From NCBI RefSeq assembly GCF_037975245.1, contig NC_092581.1:20360303-20420302 (forward strand): DNA of 60,000 bases, in the 5' to 3' direction. Numbering within the stretch: position 1 is the first letter of the stretch; each line of letters opens with the position of its first letter. Below the pieces are notes generated by a model, which saw only the letters and a program-made list of their open reading frames with translations, made no database searches and had not been told where the DNA came from. Positions 1 to 11,795 of this stretch are shown piece by piece. This DNA is from Apostichopus japonicus (lineage: Eukaryota; Echinodermata; Holothuroidea; Aspidochirotida; Stichopodidae). Made by a program: the position numbers and the translations under genes.

Positions 1-745
1 ATTTGGTTCCCAATATTATAAAGTCTTACAATAATGATTGAGAATATTCCCATCTTTTATAAAGAAGTAGATCATGTCCATCCTGTAGACAAGTTTATAG
101 CTTACATTTATTAACACACTTAATATATCACCCAGTTAGTACAATATTTTCTACAATGTACTTTCATGTCCTGCTTCAGTGTACTAGTATTGTCAGTATG
201 AGCAGTATGAACATCAGATATTCTATCAGACAAAGGTTAGGAACTGTTCATACTGTCAATATATGTGCTTTGAAGCATGAAACAGAAGGACAGTATAGAG
301 AGGTATTAGCATTAGAAAACTGTCCCAATTGGCTGAATAAATGGAAACTTATACTACCGAAATAGATATCGAAGAACAATTTCAATTTGATATCTAAGCC
401 CCTTATCCAAACAAAAATTTCTCAAAGAGGAATGAGACAAAAACCCCTCCTCATAGAGCACTCCCCTGGAAAATATCAGCCAACATTAACGCCCATCCCA
501 CCCCCACAAAATGGAGCACAGACTCTTTGGGCCTATGAGTTTACACAATGATTTGCTAAATTGTCATAAGCTGTGTTCTCATCTTAATATACACTTAGTA
601 TGGTCCATCTCATGTGGCTGGTATGTGCAGTACAAAGTAAATCATTATTCATCTTCCTTTGGGTTATTATAACAGTTCATTTGAATGTAACAACCAAATT
701 AGCCAAATTTGAATTGAATGTCATCAATATTTGTTTCCTCATCAG
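1..745. other. Non-coding, probable intron of the left SRCR gene
   Basis: I see no exon here. The last ~155 bases (about 590-745) are similar to the minus-strand sequence just upstream of the SRCR exon at 48175-48504, so they belong to the intron of the duplicated receptor gene. The open frame at 156-365 has no domain resemblance and no splice context. The 5' end of the left-hand receptor gene must lie before this window. Confidence 0.6.
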
Positions 746-1078
746 CTAACCCTGTTACCAATGTTCGTCTTGTCAATGGATACTCTACATTGGAAGGAAG
801 GCTAGAGATCTTTTATAATGGTCAGTGGGGGACAGTTTGTGATTACAGTTTTGATACTGAAGAGGGGAACGTTATTTGCCGCCAACTTGGCTACGCCGGA
901 GTTAACCAGATCCATTCTAATGCGTACTTTGGTGAAGGAGTTGGGCCTATTATGGCAAGTATTAACTGCTATGGGTTTTCTGATGAGCAGCAGTGGACGG
1001 ATTGCAGTATTGGTGATTGGGACACAAATATTTGCTCACATAACGAAGACGTTGGATTGACATGTCTCGAAGCTACTG
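746..1078 (+). CDS. SRCR-domain exon (type A) of left receptor gene
   Basis: This is one complete SRCR domain on a single 333-base exon. The acceptor is TTTCCTCATCAG and the donor is CTG/GTAAGT. Both boundaries are phase 1, the usual pattern for SRCR exons, so the exon can be shuffled or skipped without a frame change. Visible hallmarks are VRLVNG at the start, the EIFYNGQWGTVC core, VICRQLGY, AYFGEGVGPI and the CSHNEDVGLTC end. There are six cysteines, so it lacks the extra pair of eight-cysteine domains. SRCR domains are extracellular ligand-binding modules of receptors and secreted proteins. It is followed on the same strand by further SRCR exons and a membrane-tail exon. The motif CDY replaces the usual CDD, a mild change. 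The ATG at 718 lies in the intron and is not the start. Confidence 0.9.
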
Positions 1079-3463
1079 GTAAGTGCCACACATGCCATAC
1101 TTCCTGTATATCAGTACACACACACACACTTCTTCTTTGCATTGGTTGTAGCACCAAGATGTAAACCTGCAACAGCGGTCTACTTGGATATGTTTAGCTT
1201 GTCAGCTCTACAAACTGTTGTTTATTACAAAATGAAAGGAATGTTGCAGATATTTTAGCTAGAAGAGATGTTTAACCCGAGTAAAGTCTGTCTGTTGAGA
1301 AGTCAGTTCTTAGTAATTACAACACTTTTGTTGCTAATAGTGTGTGTGGTACAGTATTACAGTACTGATTTCGCTTAACTCCCGTTAAAATTCGTTAAAA
1401 GGAAAATAACCGAATTTCCACGTTTTTTCATCGAAATTCCCCGATTTTTATCGAAATTCCCCGAATTTTAACGATTGGTTATCTCAGTCATTTCCTTCGT
1501 GGAATTTTCAACGATACGTTGAAATTCTTTTTTAAACGAAATAGAAGGTCAATGTGTGGTTACGAAAAACGTCAGAAAACGAGCAACTTCGTGTAATTAG
1601 TATTGATTAGACTTTGGAACAGTCGTTTGCAGGCAGGAATTTCTGAAGACCATACCTGTACTTGTATGAGTAGCGACACTCAAAAAGAACATGTAGTGAA
1701 ACTGACGGGGGACGTTTTCTAACTGTGAACCCCAAACACAGTGACATAAGTCTTAACTTCGCCAGGCCGTAAGAGAGATTGCAGTCAAAGCTATATACCA
1801 CGAGGCACCCTTCCAGATAAATTAGAGTGCTGTTTAACCATTTAAATAACAATGAATGGACATATAAACTTGGTTTACTTGCAGATTACGAAAAATAGTT
1901 ATTTTTTAGAGATGTAAATTTGGATTTTTATTAGAGTTGGAATATGAAACTTTGTTTCTGAGCGAAAACATGTTACTTGAAGCAAAATAAAGATGCCCCG
2001 CCCATTCTGCGAGGACGCTTCCATTTTTCAAAAAGGCGTTTTCTCTTTTTATTTTTTCTATTTTGTTTACATTTTAAACATGAAAATTATTTTAAAATAT
2101 GTAAAGAACTTAGTAATGTACTGCAAACTATCTATAAAAACAGAAAAACGATGTTTTAGGCATGAATAATGTGTTTAATATAACTAAAGTAGTAGGCCAA
2201 TAGTCATGAGCTCATGATAGTGTCGTCAATTCGTTTTCTCAGTTTATATTTGCGACATATCACCCGTGTACATCGATCAATGGCATGGTGAAATCCCGTG
2301 TGAAAATATGTTGACCCCAAAAGACGCAAATGGTCGTTCTAGAAAGTACCGTCATAACATTAACAACACAAGGCCAGTTTGCTCTCTCAGGTCCGCACGT
2401 GAACAGCCATTTTTTCACACATGGTATTATGTTGTGCGTGCATTGCGGGCGCGATTGTGGCAAACATAAAAGAATATGAACGAAAATGAAAAACTTACGA
2501 TATTTTTCACAAATATTGATGCTTAGATAAGTGCTTCCTCACAATCAACGAGCCGCCCTAAAATTCGCTCCGCTTACGGAAAAACTTCTACATATATAAC
2601 AAATGGAAAAACCCAAGTTTTTACACACATAATTCCCACTGACATTGGTCACAGAACATAAGTAGGTCATTGACATTCGAACTTGGCAATTTGCCCAAGT
2701 TCATCGCACCATGGGAACGACACAACACATTGAACATGATGTTATATTCTCCCGCCATCTGGACGCCTAGTGTAATATGCAAATTGTGAATGGTACTGCG
2801 CAGCGTGGTTAAATGTTAACCTATTGCGACAAAAATTTTGGGAAGCTGTTTGAAGTAACTTTTGTATCAAATGTAAGGTACTGTATCATGTATGTGACAC
2901 AAGAGAAAGAAAATGAAATCGGAGGCTGCTCAAACCAATTTCAACTTGATTTTTACAACCCAACGCACAACACGTGCGTGCGTAATTTGTTTTCTTAACA
3001 TGACTTTTAATGAGTAAGTAGGAAAGGTCGGTAAGTTTGCTAATTTAGGCGAGTTTTTGTTTAAAATCTTGTGATTGATAGACAAATATATTGTTTTTTT
3101 TTCTTCGAAAGTTAGGACGTTGCCGAAGGCCGAGTTATATAAATTCAGTGATCTGAAATTCTGAAGACCACGAATACTGATCATGTGTGTTAGGCAATTA
3201 TTATTACACGAAAGGTTCGCAATATTATTGGGCCTAATTAGTAATTAACATACATTGATCGTTGTCTTGCTGCCTGAATTGCTACCTGCTGGAAAAGAAA
3301 ACCTTAATTATTGTACTCATAACGTCCTATTTTCATTAAAAGTCCAGTAACGGTGCGTCGAAAAAGCCGCGATCGGGAAACGGAGTTTAAACGTTTAACC
3401 GACCGGCAGGCGATACGGTGAAACGGTTAGCGAAATATCTGTTAGGTAACACCTTATTTAAAC

Positions 3464-3838
3464 CAAGGGCGTAGGAACCGGGGGGGCTGGGGGGGGCGCC
3501 AGCCCCCCAGTGAAAAATGTGGAGGGGCGGAAGTATCATTCCGCCCCCCCCCCCCGCTTCGCAAGTCAGAAAACCCCGTTTTCATTTCCAAATGAGAAAA
3601 AAAAAGCTCATTTGGAGCACCAAATTGCATCTAAGGCCTGGTGAAAATACAAAATTAAGTTTACAAAATGGAGTGGGTGTTGAAGTGTGCTATATTGCAC
3701 CAAATTACATCTGAGGCTACCTGGAAATGCAAAAAATTCCAAAGGGGGAGGGGGACACCTCCTCCCCTTAGACCCCTCCCCCAGGCCGGCCATCAGTCTT
3801 CAGCCCCCCCCACTCAAAAGTACCTTCCTACGCCACTG
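3464..3838. mobile_element. hAT-type MITE with 8-bp target duplication
   Basis: The element starts CAAGGGCGTAGGAA and its other end, read in reverse complement, starts CAGTGGCGTAGGAA. This is a terminal inverted repeat of the hAT type. The octamer ATTTAAAC occurs directly on both sides (3456-3463 and 3839-3846), as expected for a hAT target-site duplication. The interior is rich in G and C runs and has no coding capacity, so the copy is non-autonomous. Confidence 0.75.
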
Positions 3839-5265
3839 ATTTAAACACACACAACAAAACGCCCTTATTCAATGAAAATATACTGAAAACCATATCGCAA
3901 AAACACAAAATCGCTTATAACTCGAAAACGGAAGGAGATATCGACTTTTGTCGGCTGTGTAGGGATTTCCTAAACCGAATTTTGATGCGCTCTATCCACC
4001 TGTGTCATTTATGAGCTTCTCCGACGTAAGCTGCAGTACGTAATTTCTCTATACCAGTTCCGCGAAATTTATTTACGCAGTAAACATCGTTCATTATGTT
4101 TTCTTTCACAACGAATATTCAAAGTTGTGCTCCACATGCTTCACAGATATTGTTTTATGTCGTTCATTTTCAATTGTACTTTAAAATTACATTTTCGAAC
4201 GATGCATTGCATGCCTTATCAAGCATTCCTGATTAGTAAAACTAAGGAAGGATATTCAAATATATATTATTTTAATTTGATATGATTTTATGAGTTGTTC
4301 CACTTGAAAAACGATGATAAAACCGAAAAACAAAACATTTACTTCTCATGTGACGCTGACCGGGAGACTCATAAAAACTCCCCCTACTCATTAAAATAAA
4401 TATACATGCCGTCAGGCCAGTTGAAAGCCGTCAGGCCAGTTGAAAGCCCTCCCCAGTAATGTTTGGTCAGCTCTTCCCAATATACAATACTCAAATAAGC
4501 AATGAAAATATATTCATTTTCCACAGAAATCTACCCAACGTGGGCCCCAAGTCACTGCTTTATTTTCTTAGTAGTCATGGAAACAATTGTTTGCAACTCT
4601 CTTGCTGGCCAGGTGTTTTCAAGTTTTATTAATAGCACGACTTCTGATTGGTTCATTCAAGATAAACTTTTTATCCCTGCTGGATTGTTCTACTTATATA
4701 TATATGAATGAATATTTGGTTTTCAATTAACTAAGTAACAGCTAACATCCATTCCATTACGAGTAGGGGTAAAATAATGTTTGCTTCTAGAGGCAGCCAG
4801 CCATGAAGGTTCTGCAGTGCCAAACCCCCACGAAGATAAATACTATGCTAATTAACATAAGGTAGGCGTGAATTTGACAAAGCCAAGTTTATGATTGGAC
4901 TAAACCTTTCAAAAAAGTTTGGTGGTGGGGATATCCAGGGTAGGGAATGCACATGTAAGCAGCATACTATAGGTAGCCCAGACCCAGACTGCGACCTTAA
5001 TTACCAGGGCAGTCCATCTGCTTTCGCGGGCAACTTACAGTAACGGGTTAGGGGGAAAATAACATTTTTTTTTTTTTTGCGTGCATTGAAGTCGGGGAGA
5101 TTTTTTTGGACGGAATGCGCTCTCAGAAAAGTTTGAAAGTGAGTGCGGTTCTGTAGTAACGGTACTGTAGTACGTCAAGTAACACAGGAATTTATTGGGA
5201 ATAAAGATCTCTTTGATATCCAGCTACTACTGTTTCATTGTTGATATTTTTTTTCTTGTTTTTCA

Positions 5266-5280
5266 GACACTGCGTTCCTT
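5266..5280 (+). CDS. Possible 15-base micro-exon of left receptor gene
   Basis: A long pyrimidine tract and acceptor (CTTGTTTTTCAG) is followed by 15 bases and a good donor (TTG/GTGAGT). Read between phase-1 exons it would add the linker residues DTAFL between the SRCR-A and SRCR-B exons and keep the frame. Against it, the site lies inside a possible transposon (1360-6591), and I found no counterpart in the shorter right-arm intron. Confidence 0.3.
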
Positions 5281-5722
5281 GGTGAGTTAACTTAAACTGA
5301 TCCTAGTTTAATACTAGCCTATAACTTAAGAGTCATAGAATGTGCTTGTTACGATCGACCAAGACTAGTTTTTATTATCCTAGCCAAATCATTTTTCAAA
5401 CACCTAGTACAGAACTTACTCCGTCTTATATACCATCAAACTTTTGCAACGTTTGTAATATTCCTCGGCAACTTCTGGTAGAGTCTGAAAACGGCTGTAG
5501 TTACACTAAGGATTCAACGCAAGTCACAACCTTGATATGTCTAGAATTGCCTTTGCGGTTTTTGATCGCGATAACTTTCGTGGAAATTTCGTTGAAACTT
5601 CGTTGACAACCGTGCCCGCAAGTAGTCTAAATCTTGTCAACGAAATTAACCGATTTTCAACTTTTTTTTATCGATTTTTGATTCCTTGGCGGTAGCCGTA
5701 GGAATCTATGCGGTCATGACTG

Positions 5723-5778
5723 CGTGTGTATGTGTGTATGTGTGTGCGTATGTGTGTGTGCGTGTCTGTGTGTGTGTG
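5723..5778. repeat. GT-rich microsatellite
   Basis: Interrupted (GT)n with GCGTGT and TATGTG variants, at the edge of the 304-base direct duplication. Confidence 0.85.
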
Positions 5779-5783
5779 ACGCC

Positions 5784-6244
5784 AAGCTTGAAATTAGGTT
5801 TTCTCAGCAATCCCAAGGTAGATTGATCTCATTCTTGGTACATAGGTTACCCATCATGAGTAGACGATCCCTATTTATTTTGGTGCTAATATCATGAATA
5901 TTAATGAGTGGGCGGGGCTTAGAGTGATTTTCAACAAATGTCAATATCTTCGCAACCGTAAGTTAAATTTTCATGGAACTTGGTTTGGTGGTACAAGAGG
6001 AAAGTCCTCTATATGAATATGGTGACAGTTTGTCCAATCTCATTATTATTCATGAGGGGCGGGGCTAAGTGTTGTTTTTCGCAAAAAAGCTTGAAATTAG
6101 GTTTTCTCAGCAATCCCAAGGTGGATTGATCTCATTCTTGGTACATAGGTTACCCATCATGAGTAGACGATCCCTATTTATTTTGGTGCTAATATCATGA
6201 ATATTAATGAGAGGGCGGGGCTTAGAGTGATTTTCAACAAATCT
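5784..6244 (+). repeat. Direct duplication of ~157 bases, 304 apart
   Basis: A block that starts AAGCTTGAAATTAGG at 5784 and ends near CAACAAATG/C is repeated almost exactly from 6088 to 6244. The block between copies also has ATGAATATTAATGAG-type repeats. No coding content. Confidence 0.85.
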
Positions 6245-6310
6245 TCAGTATGACCCGGCCAGGAGTCGAACCCCCTAACCTTCCAGCTGCAAGTCGGAAT
6301 TCTACCCCAA
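6240..6310 (-). repeat. Possible tRNA-like SINE fragment
   Basis: On the minus strand there is a box-B-like GGTTCGACTCC followed by TGGCCGGGTC, as in the 3' half of a tRNA. I could not identify a clear box A or an acceptor-stem partner. It is probably a piece of a tRNA-derived SINE, not a functional tRNA gene. Confidence 0.3.
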
Positions 6311-6748
6311 TACTATTAATGAGGGGGCATGAATATTAATGAGTGGTAGAGCTTAAAGCAAATTCTTTAAAATATCAATTTGTTCATCAAACTTGAGCTG
6401 ATAGCAAGGAACAACATTTGTGTTGATGCTACATTAATATTCATAAAAGGTCGGAACCAAGTGTGCACAATGAACCTACAGTAATATTTACTGTAGATGC
6501 CAAGGAATCTCAAAACCTCTTGGTTTTCTTGTTAACTTTTGTTATCGATCGTTGATTTTTTTTCAACGGGAGTTAAGCGAAATCAGTACTGTAGGATAGC
6601 CTACAGTTGTGTGAAAGGTTAATTACCGGCCTATAACACCTCTCTGATTAAGAAGAAATACACAGACCTTTATGATGAACAGTTCCCATTGCTTAACTTC
6701 AACTTCAATGTACAGTCTGCTTGATGAGATCTCAAGAAGGGAAACTTC

Positions 6749-7312
6749 AAGCGGTTTCATAAGTTGTACTGTATGTTAATGCCCAATATTAAGAATGATG
6801 AAACCATCTGAGGAGATCAAAAGTTACTTGAGGTTATACTTCAAGCAGTTTCATTAGTTGTACTGTATCATAATGCCCAATATTATGAATGATGAAACCA
6901 ACTGTGGAGATGAAAAGTTACCTGAGCTTATACTTCAAGCGGTTTCATTAGTTGTACTGTATGTTAATGCCCAATATTAAGAACGATGAAACCATCTGAG
7001 GAGATCAAAAGTTACTTGAGGTTATACTTCAAGCGGTTTCATTAGTTGTACTGTATCATAATGCCCAATATTAAGAATGATGAAACCAACTGTGGAGATG
7101 AAAAGTTACTTGAGCTTATACTTCAAGCGGTTTCATTAGTTGTTCTGTATGTTAATGCCCAATATTAAGAATGATGAAACCAACTGTGGAGATGAAAAGT
7201 TACTTGAGGTTATACTTCAAGCGGTTTCATTAGTTGTACTGTATGTTAATGCCCAATATTAAGAATGATGAAACCAACTGAGGAGATGAAAAGTTACTTG
7301 AGGTTTTACACA
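6749..7312 (+). repeat. 94-base satellite, six tandem copies
   Basis: Units start with AAGCGGTTTCAT or AAGCAGTTTCAT at 6749, 6843, 6937, 7031, 7125 and 7219, an exact 94-base period. The first four alternate between two subtypes (ACCATCTGAGGAGATC and ACCAACTGTGGAGATG), which shows a dimeric higher-order structure. The last two are of the second type. A stray degenerate unit lies at about 7678-7790 beyond a transposon-like insert. The short open frame at 7265-7447 is a product of this array and its flank. Confidence 0.9.
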
Positions 7313-7479
7313 AGCGTGAGTTGCACACTAGTAAAAACAGCCCCCAAACTCCCTTCCCTAAAAGAAAAGGATACTTATCAGGCTGTAATAGGCTGTGAAA
7401 CGTTAAGAGATTTTAAAGGATGTCTTCTAAGTAATAATCCAAGGTAATCTGGGCAGTTTTCAAAAGATTAGTAATCCAC

Positions 7480-7680
7480 TACGAAAACGCATGAGTAGAC
7501 ACTTTGGATGGTAGAATGAGAAGGAAGGACATTGACCGGAGAGAGCCGGTCACTGAGGGTGCACAGTGTTAAAAGATTACAAGGGCATAATAGACACGGT
7601 AGAATGTGGTGCTAATGTTGTGGGGAGACAGGTAAGCGGGTCACTCGTAAATATATAAACCAGTAAGTTTTATCATTTAC
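7480..7680 (+). repeat. Copy of the inverted-repeat element at 48.7 kb
   Basis: This stretch is similar to the reverse complement of about 48660-48840, including GGAGACAGGTAAGC and the end CCAGTAAGTT. It splits the 94-base satellite array, with one unit left on its far side. It seems to be a partial copy of the element at 48659-49281. Confidence 0.6.
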
Positions 7681-8112
7681 TTGAGGTTATACTTCAAGTG
7701 GTTTCATTAGTTGTACTGTATGTTAATGCCATATAAGAGTGATGAAACCAACTATGTAGATGAAAAGTTACTTGAGATAATAGTTGTCAGTGGTTAAACT
7801 GTTAAGTCTTGGAACAGAAGCAAAACCTTGTGAATGAAAACTTGGATGGAGCTTATAACATGTGGGTGCTCCATATTTTATAGATAAACCCTGTTGGTTT
7901 TGATGTAGGTCAAAGGTCATGAGAGGTCAATATGTATTAGCAAAATGTGGAAATTTTGTAAACTAAGTGTCTTATTGATGGAGCCATGGATTGATTGAAT
8001 ACTTTGCATGTTGATGGCCAATATTCAGTAGATAAAGCCAAGTGGTTTTAGCAGCTATAGGTCATAGGCCAGTTGGGGTTATCCAAAGTCTATATTTTAA
8101 CAATGCCTACAG

Positions 8113-8769
8113 CAGGGATGTAAGTCCTCCGTATTTTTACGGAAATCCGTTTTTTTTTTTTAAATTCCATTAAAGTTTCCACAAAATTGTACGAATATCA
8201 AGCACACAACGCGGCAAAAATGCCTGGCCCGTTGCAGCAAGCTAACTTCAATTTTCACTCATCGATCAACCAAAATACCATACCCTGTTACACATCGCAT
8301 TGCAATGTACAACATTGTGCCATGTGAACATCGTTGCGTACGTACGAACTTCAAATCGCCATAGCTCATTTCTGTCGTAGAAAAACCTTGCCTAGTTCAC
8401 ATCTTCTTAACTGCTGGTGCTCGACATAAGTTTCGGAATTAACGCTTGTGATATTTGTGAGCGGTGGAAATCTATGGGATACGCATATGATAGTTGATAT
8501 TCGTGATCGCATTCGAGTGTGAGATTGTTTTTTATTTCGGAGTTCGCATGCGACGTAATCGTAACTTTGAGCTAGCCTAACATAACGATAGTGTGTAAGT
8601 AGTCAGAACTAGGAGTAGGATGTGTTAGCGCTAATACTTTTGAGCTAGCCTAACATAACGATAGTGTGTAAGTAGTCAGAGCTAGGAGTAGGATGTGTTA
8701 GGACGGCATTCACCCGGGGGTCTCCGAATAGTTTTCCGTATTTTTGGGGGGGCTGCACTTACATCCCTG
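8113..8769. mobile_element. Short inverted-repeat DNA element (MITE)
   Basis: Both ends carry the terminal inverted repeat CAGGGATGTAAGT. The hexamer CTACAG is directly repeated at the flanks (8107-8112 and 8770-8775). A paralogous, unoccupied sequence lies near 11445-11460 (GCATACAGACAATAACTC), which confirms the insertion boundaries. Inside, a 62-base block that starts TTGAGCTAGCC is duplicated at a 73-base spacing (8567 and 8640). No transposase is present. Confidence 0.75.
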
Positions 8770-9161
8770 CTACAGGCAATAACTCAACAATAGCAAACTA
8801 AAATAGATCTCAAAAATGGTTTTAATTAATTCCCTCCATACTGAATGGCTATTATGAAGAAAATAAAGTGTTTTTGTGTGCAGTGGAGGACTGGATGTCA
8901 TATATGTTACTTTAGGGAAGCAGCTAGAGCTGTCAGAAAAGTGGAAACATTTTAATCAGTGTCTGAAGTAAGGTAATTCTGACATGTCTCAAAATGCAGC
9001 TGATATTAAAATGTTTTGTATTTCTGGTTCCTATTTTTATCAAGCCCATACATATGCATAGATCTGCAATTTGTGCCATTTGTCAGTATGTCATGGTTAG
9101 TTGTTAATTTTGTTATCAAGTATTTTATACTGTATATGTTTTATTGCTACACCCATTCCAG

Positions 9162-9482
9162 GGTCTGGAGATGTACGACTAATTAATGGTTATACTCCAG
9201 GCGAAGGAACCGTCCAGATATATTACAATAAAGAATGGGGAACAATCTGCGATGACAATTTTGACCTACAAGACGGTCATGTGATCTGCCGCCAGCTCGG
9301 CTATAGTGGAGCTCTGGAGTACCAATCCAGTGCTTACTATGGTTCAGGAGATGGACCCATTCTGTATGAATTAGATTGCAGTGGTTGGGAGGACAGCTGG
9401 AGGGATTGTAACTACAATGACTGGGAGACCAGTTCCTGCTCACATTATGAAGATATAGGATTACAATGTACACATGATATTG
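9162..9482 (+). CDS. SRCR-domain exon (type B, copy 1) of left receptor gene
   Basis: A 321-base exon codes one complete SRCR domain. The acceptor is CACCCATTCCAG and the donor is TTG/GTGAGT, both phase 1. Hallmarks: GDVRLING, IYYNKEWGTICDD, GHVICRQLGYSG, SAYYGSGDGPI, the DCSGWEDSWRDC stretch and CSHYEDIGLQC. It has six cysteines in the standard positions. It follows the type A exon, and its own duplicate lies 1.1 kb downstream. Both are bordered by near-identical intron sequence, so the unit multiplied by tandem duplication. The ATG at 9101 lies in the intron; its frame reads through the acceptor only by chance. Confidence 0.92.
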
Positions 9483-10252
9483 GTGAGTATCAAAGGGTTT
9501 ATGTATTATATGAAGATCTTCTGTATACCCATCATTTTATTGGTTACGATGTTGACGGTTCAGTAACCTTTGCAATCGTGCTGTCATGGCACTGGCAAAC
9601 TTCTATAAAATGACCACTGATTTTCAGCAAGAAAGCAAAGTTTTTACATGTTGTGCTTGCATACCCAGCCATCTGTCTGTTGTCATTCTGTAATCTCCCA
9701 GTTCTAAAAAGCTTCCAGTCAATTTCAATACTCTTGCTTCCTTATACCATCAGGTAGTTTCAATTGTGATTATTGCAAATATAAAAAGTCACTTCAGGTG
9801 GTATTGTAGGCACTGTTCTCATGATGGTTGTTTGTATGTTTCTTTTTGTTTTGTCTTTTTTTTCTGTTTTGGGGGAGACTTTCCATTACTTTGTGATGTT
9901 ACCATGGCTGGTTCTCATTCATAGTTTCAGGATGCTTCATAAATCTTAAAATAAGATTAAGAAAAGGAAGTGCTTTTGTGTGCAGTGGAGGTCAAAGGTT
10001 ACTTGAGGGAAGCAGCTAGAGCTGTCAAAATGTGGAAACATTGTAAGACAGTATCTAAAGTAAGGTAATTCTGACATATCTCAAATGCAGCTGATATTAA
10101 AATGTTTTGTATTTCTGGTTCCTATTTTGATCAAGCCCATACATATGCATATATCTGCAATTTGTACCATTTGTCAGTATGTCATGGTTAGTTGTTAATT
10201 TTGTTATCAAGTATGTTATACTGTATATGTTTTATAGCTACACCCATTCCAG

Positions 10253-10576
10253 TGTCTGGAGATGTACGACTAATTAATGGTATATATACTCCAGACGAAG
10301 GAACAGTCCAGATATATTACAATAACGAATGGGGAACAATCTGCGATGACAGTTTTGACCTGCAAGACGGTCATGTGATCTGCCGCCAGCTCGGCTATAG
10401 TCGAGCTCTGCAGTACCAATCCGATGCTTACTATGGTGAAGGAGATGGACCCATTCTGTATGGCCTATATTGCAGTGGTAGGGAGGACAGCTGGAGGGGT
10501 TGTAACTACTATGGCTGGGACACCAGTTCCTGCTCACATAGTGAAGATGTAGGATTACAATGTACACATGATATTG
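10253..10576 (+). CDS. SRCR-domain exon (type B, copy 2) of left receptor gene
   Basis: A 324-base duplicate of the exon at 9162 with the same acceptor (CACCCATTCCAG) and donor (TTG/GTGAGT), phase 1 on both sides. It has a one-codon insertion near the start (NGIYTPDEG against NGYTPGEG) and several substitutions in the loop region (YCSGREDSWRGC against DCSGWEDSWRDC), so the surface is diverging while the six cysteines stay. Together with the exons at 746 and 9162 it gives the left gene at least three SRCR domains before the membrane exon. The flanking introns show the same duplication. Confidence 0.92.
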
Positions 10577-10779
10577 GTGAGTATCAAAGGGTTTATGTAT
10601 TATAGCGAGATCTTCTGTATACCCATCATATTATTGGTTACAATGTTGAAGGCTCAGTAACCTTTGCAATCGTGCTGGTGTGTGTTGGTGGGTGCAGGGG
10701 CATAGGTGAGTGTGTATGCGACGTCCTAAACATGATATCTCAAGATGGGTTACCTCTGCAGTTCTCATGTGGCATGTGG

Positions 10780-11230
10780 CTTCTAAATTAGTACAAGAAC
10801 CCTATTGCTTTGGGCGGAGGTCAAAGGTCATTTTGGGTCATCATAGGGGAAAATTAGAAAATTAAAAAATGCTGTGTCTCCATGACCTGAACATCAATGG
10901 AGCTCATATATGCAAAGTTTGATAGCCTTATTGTAGTGTAACATTTTATACAATTTCATGTAGTTCAGAGTTCATTAAAGGCAGGAATGAAAGGTTAAAA
11001 CTTGATATACTTATAAACACGATATCTCCAGATAGAACACTTAATTGGCTCTCATATTTTGCATGCGGCTTCCCTATAATAAGTAAAAGAAGATTCCTGT
11101 TTTTGGTGGAGGTCAATGGTCGTTTGGGGTCATCAAAGGTCACACTCTGGAAAGCCTTATACACACAAACCTTGTACAACAGGATATCCCAAGATAGTTT
11201 ACATCACATGGAATATATTTGGCTAGTCTC
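10780..11230 (+). repeat. Dispersed ~140-base repeat with AGGTCAAAGGTCA motifs
   Basis: Several degenerate units contain GGAGGTCAAAGGTCA, then GGGGTCAT, then text like GATATCTCAAGATGG and ACAAGAACCCTATT. Relatives occur at 7900-7960, 13290-13320, 27375-27395 and, in the other orientation, at 37480-37790, 43370-43480, 46400-46640 and 55020-55260. Confidence 0.75.
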
Positions 11231-11329
11231 CTTCTTATAGTGAGTACAAGAACCCTATTATTATTGAGTGGATGTAACTGTCATTTGGGGTCAGTATACA
11301 GTAGGTCCGTAAGTATCTTACTGATGGAG

Positions 11330-11795
11330 TCATGGTTTGATAGAATACTTTGCATGTTGATGGCCAATATTTAGTAGATAAAGCCAAGTGGTTATAGCAG
11401 AGGTCATAGGTCAGTTGGGGTTATCGAAGGTCTATATATTAAAAATGCATACAGACAATAACTCAACAAGAGCAAACTGAAATAGATCTCATAAATGGGT
11501 TTTAATTAGTTCCCTCCATACTGAATGGCTATTAAGAAGAAAAGAATTTTTTTTGTGTGCAGTGGAGGACTGGAGGTCATATATGTTACTTGGGGAAGCA
11601 GCTAGAGCTGTCAAAATGTGGAACATTTTAAGCAGTATCAGAAGTAAGGTAATTCTGACATGTCTCAAAATGCAACTGATATTAAAATGTTTTGTATTTC
11701 TGGTTCCTATTTCTGTCAAGCCCATACATATACAAAGAGATCTGCAATTTGTGCCATTTGTTACTGTGTATCAGTATGTCATGGTTAGTTTGTAG
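11330..11795 (+). other. Third copy of the SRCR-B upstream intron, without its exon
   Basis: This is a copy of the sequence upstream of the exons at 9162 and 10253 (CTGGAGGTCATATATG, GAAGCAGCTAGAGCTGTCA and TATGTCATGGTTAGTT are all present), but similarity stops about 70 bases before where the exon would start. It is the remains of a third tandem SRCR-B unit whose exon was lost, or never included. The short frames at 11489-11725 and 11553-11795 lie in this non-coding sequence. Confidence 0.65.

Larger units (their letters stand above)
1360..6591. mobile_element. Candidate TA-flanked inverted-repeat element
   Basis: The sequence from 1360 starts CAGTACTGATTTCGCTTAAC. The reverse complement of the end at 6591 starts with the same 20 bases, and the match runs about 27 bases. 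Each end is flanked by TA (1358-1359 and 6592-6593), as expected for Tc1/mariner-type insertion. The 5.2 kb interior has no transposase reading frame and carries other repeats, including a hAT-like MITE. The two ends could instead belong to separate MITEs of one family. Confidence 0.45.

Noticed and set aside
156-365. Signal-peptide exon of the left gene
   Set aside because: The start MYFHVLLQC is weakly hydrophobic, followed by polar sequence, and there is no phase-1 donor at a fitting place.
9183-10567. Minus-strand frames of ~96 codons opposite the SRCR-B exons (also plus-strand frames at 46858-47152 and 48128-48391)
   Set aside because: Antisense shadows; the sense strand codes a full SRCR domain with splice sites.
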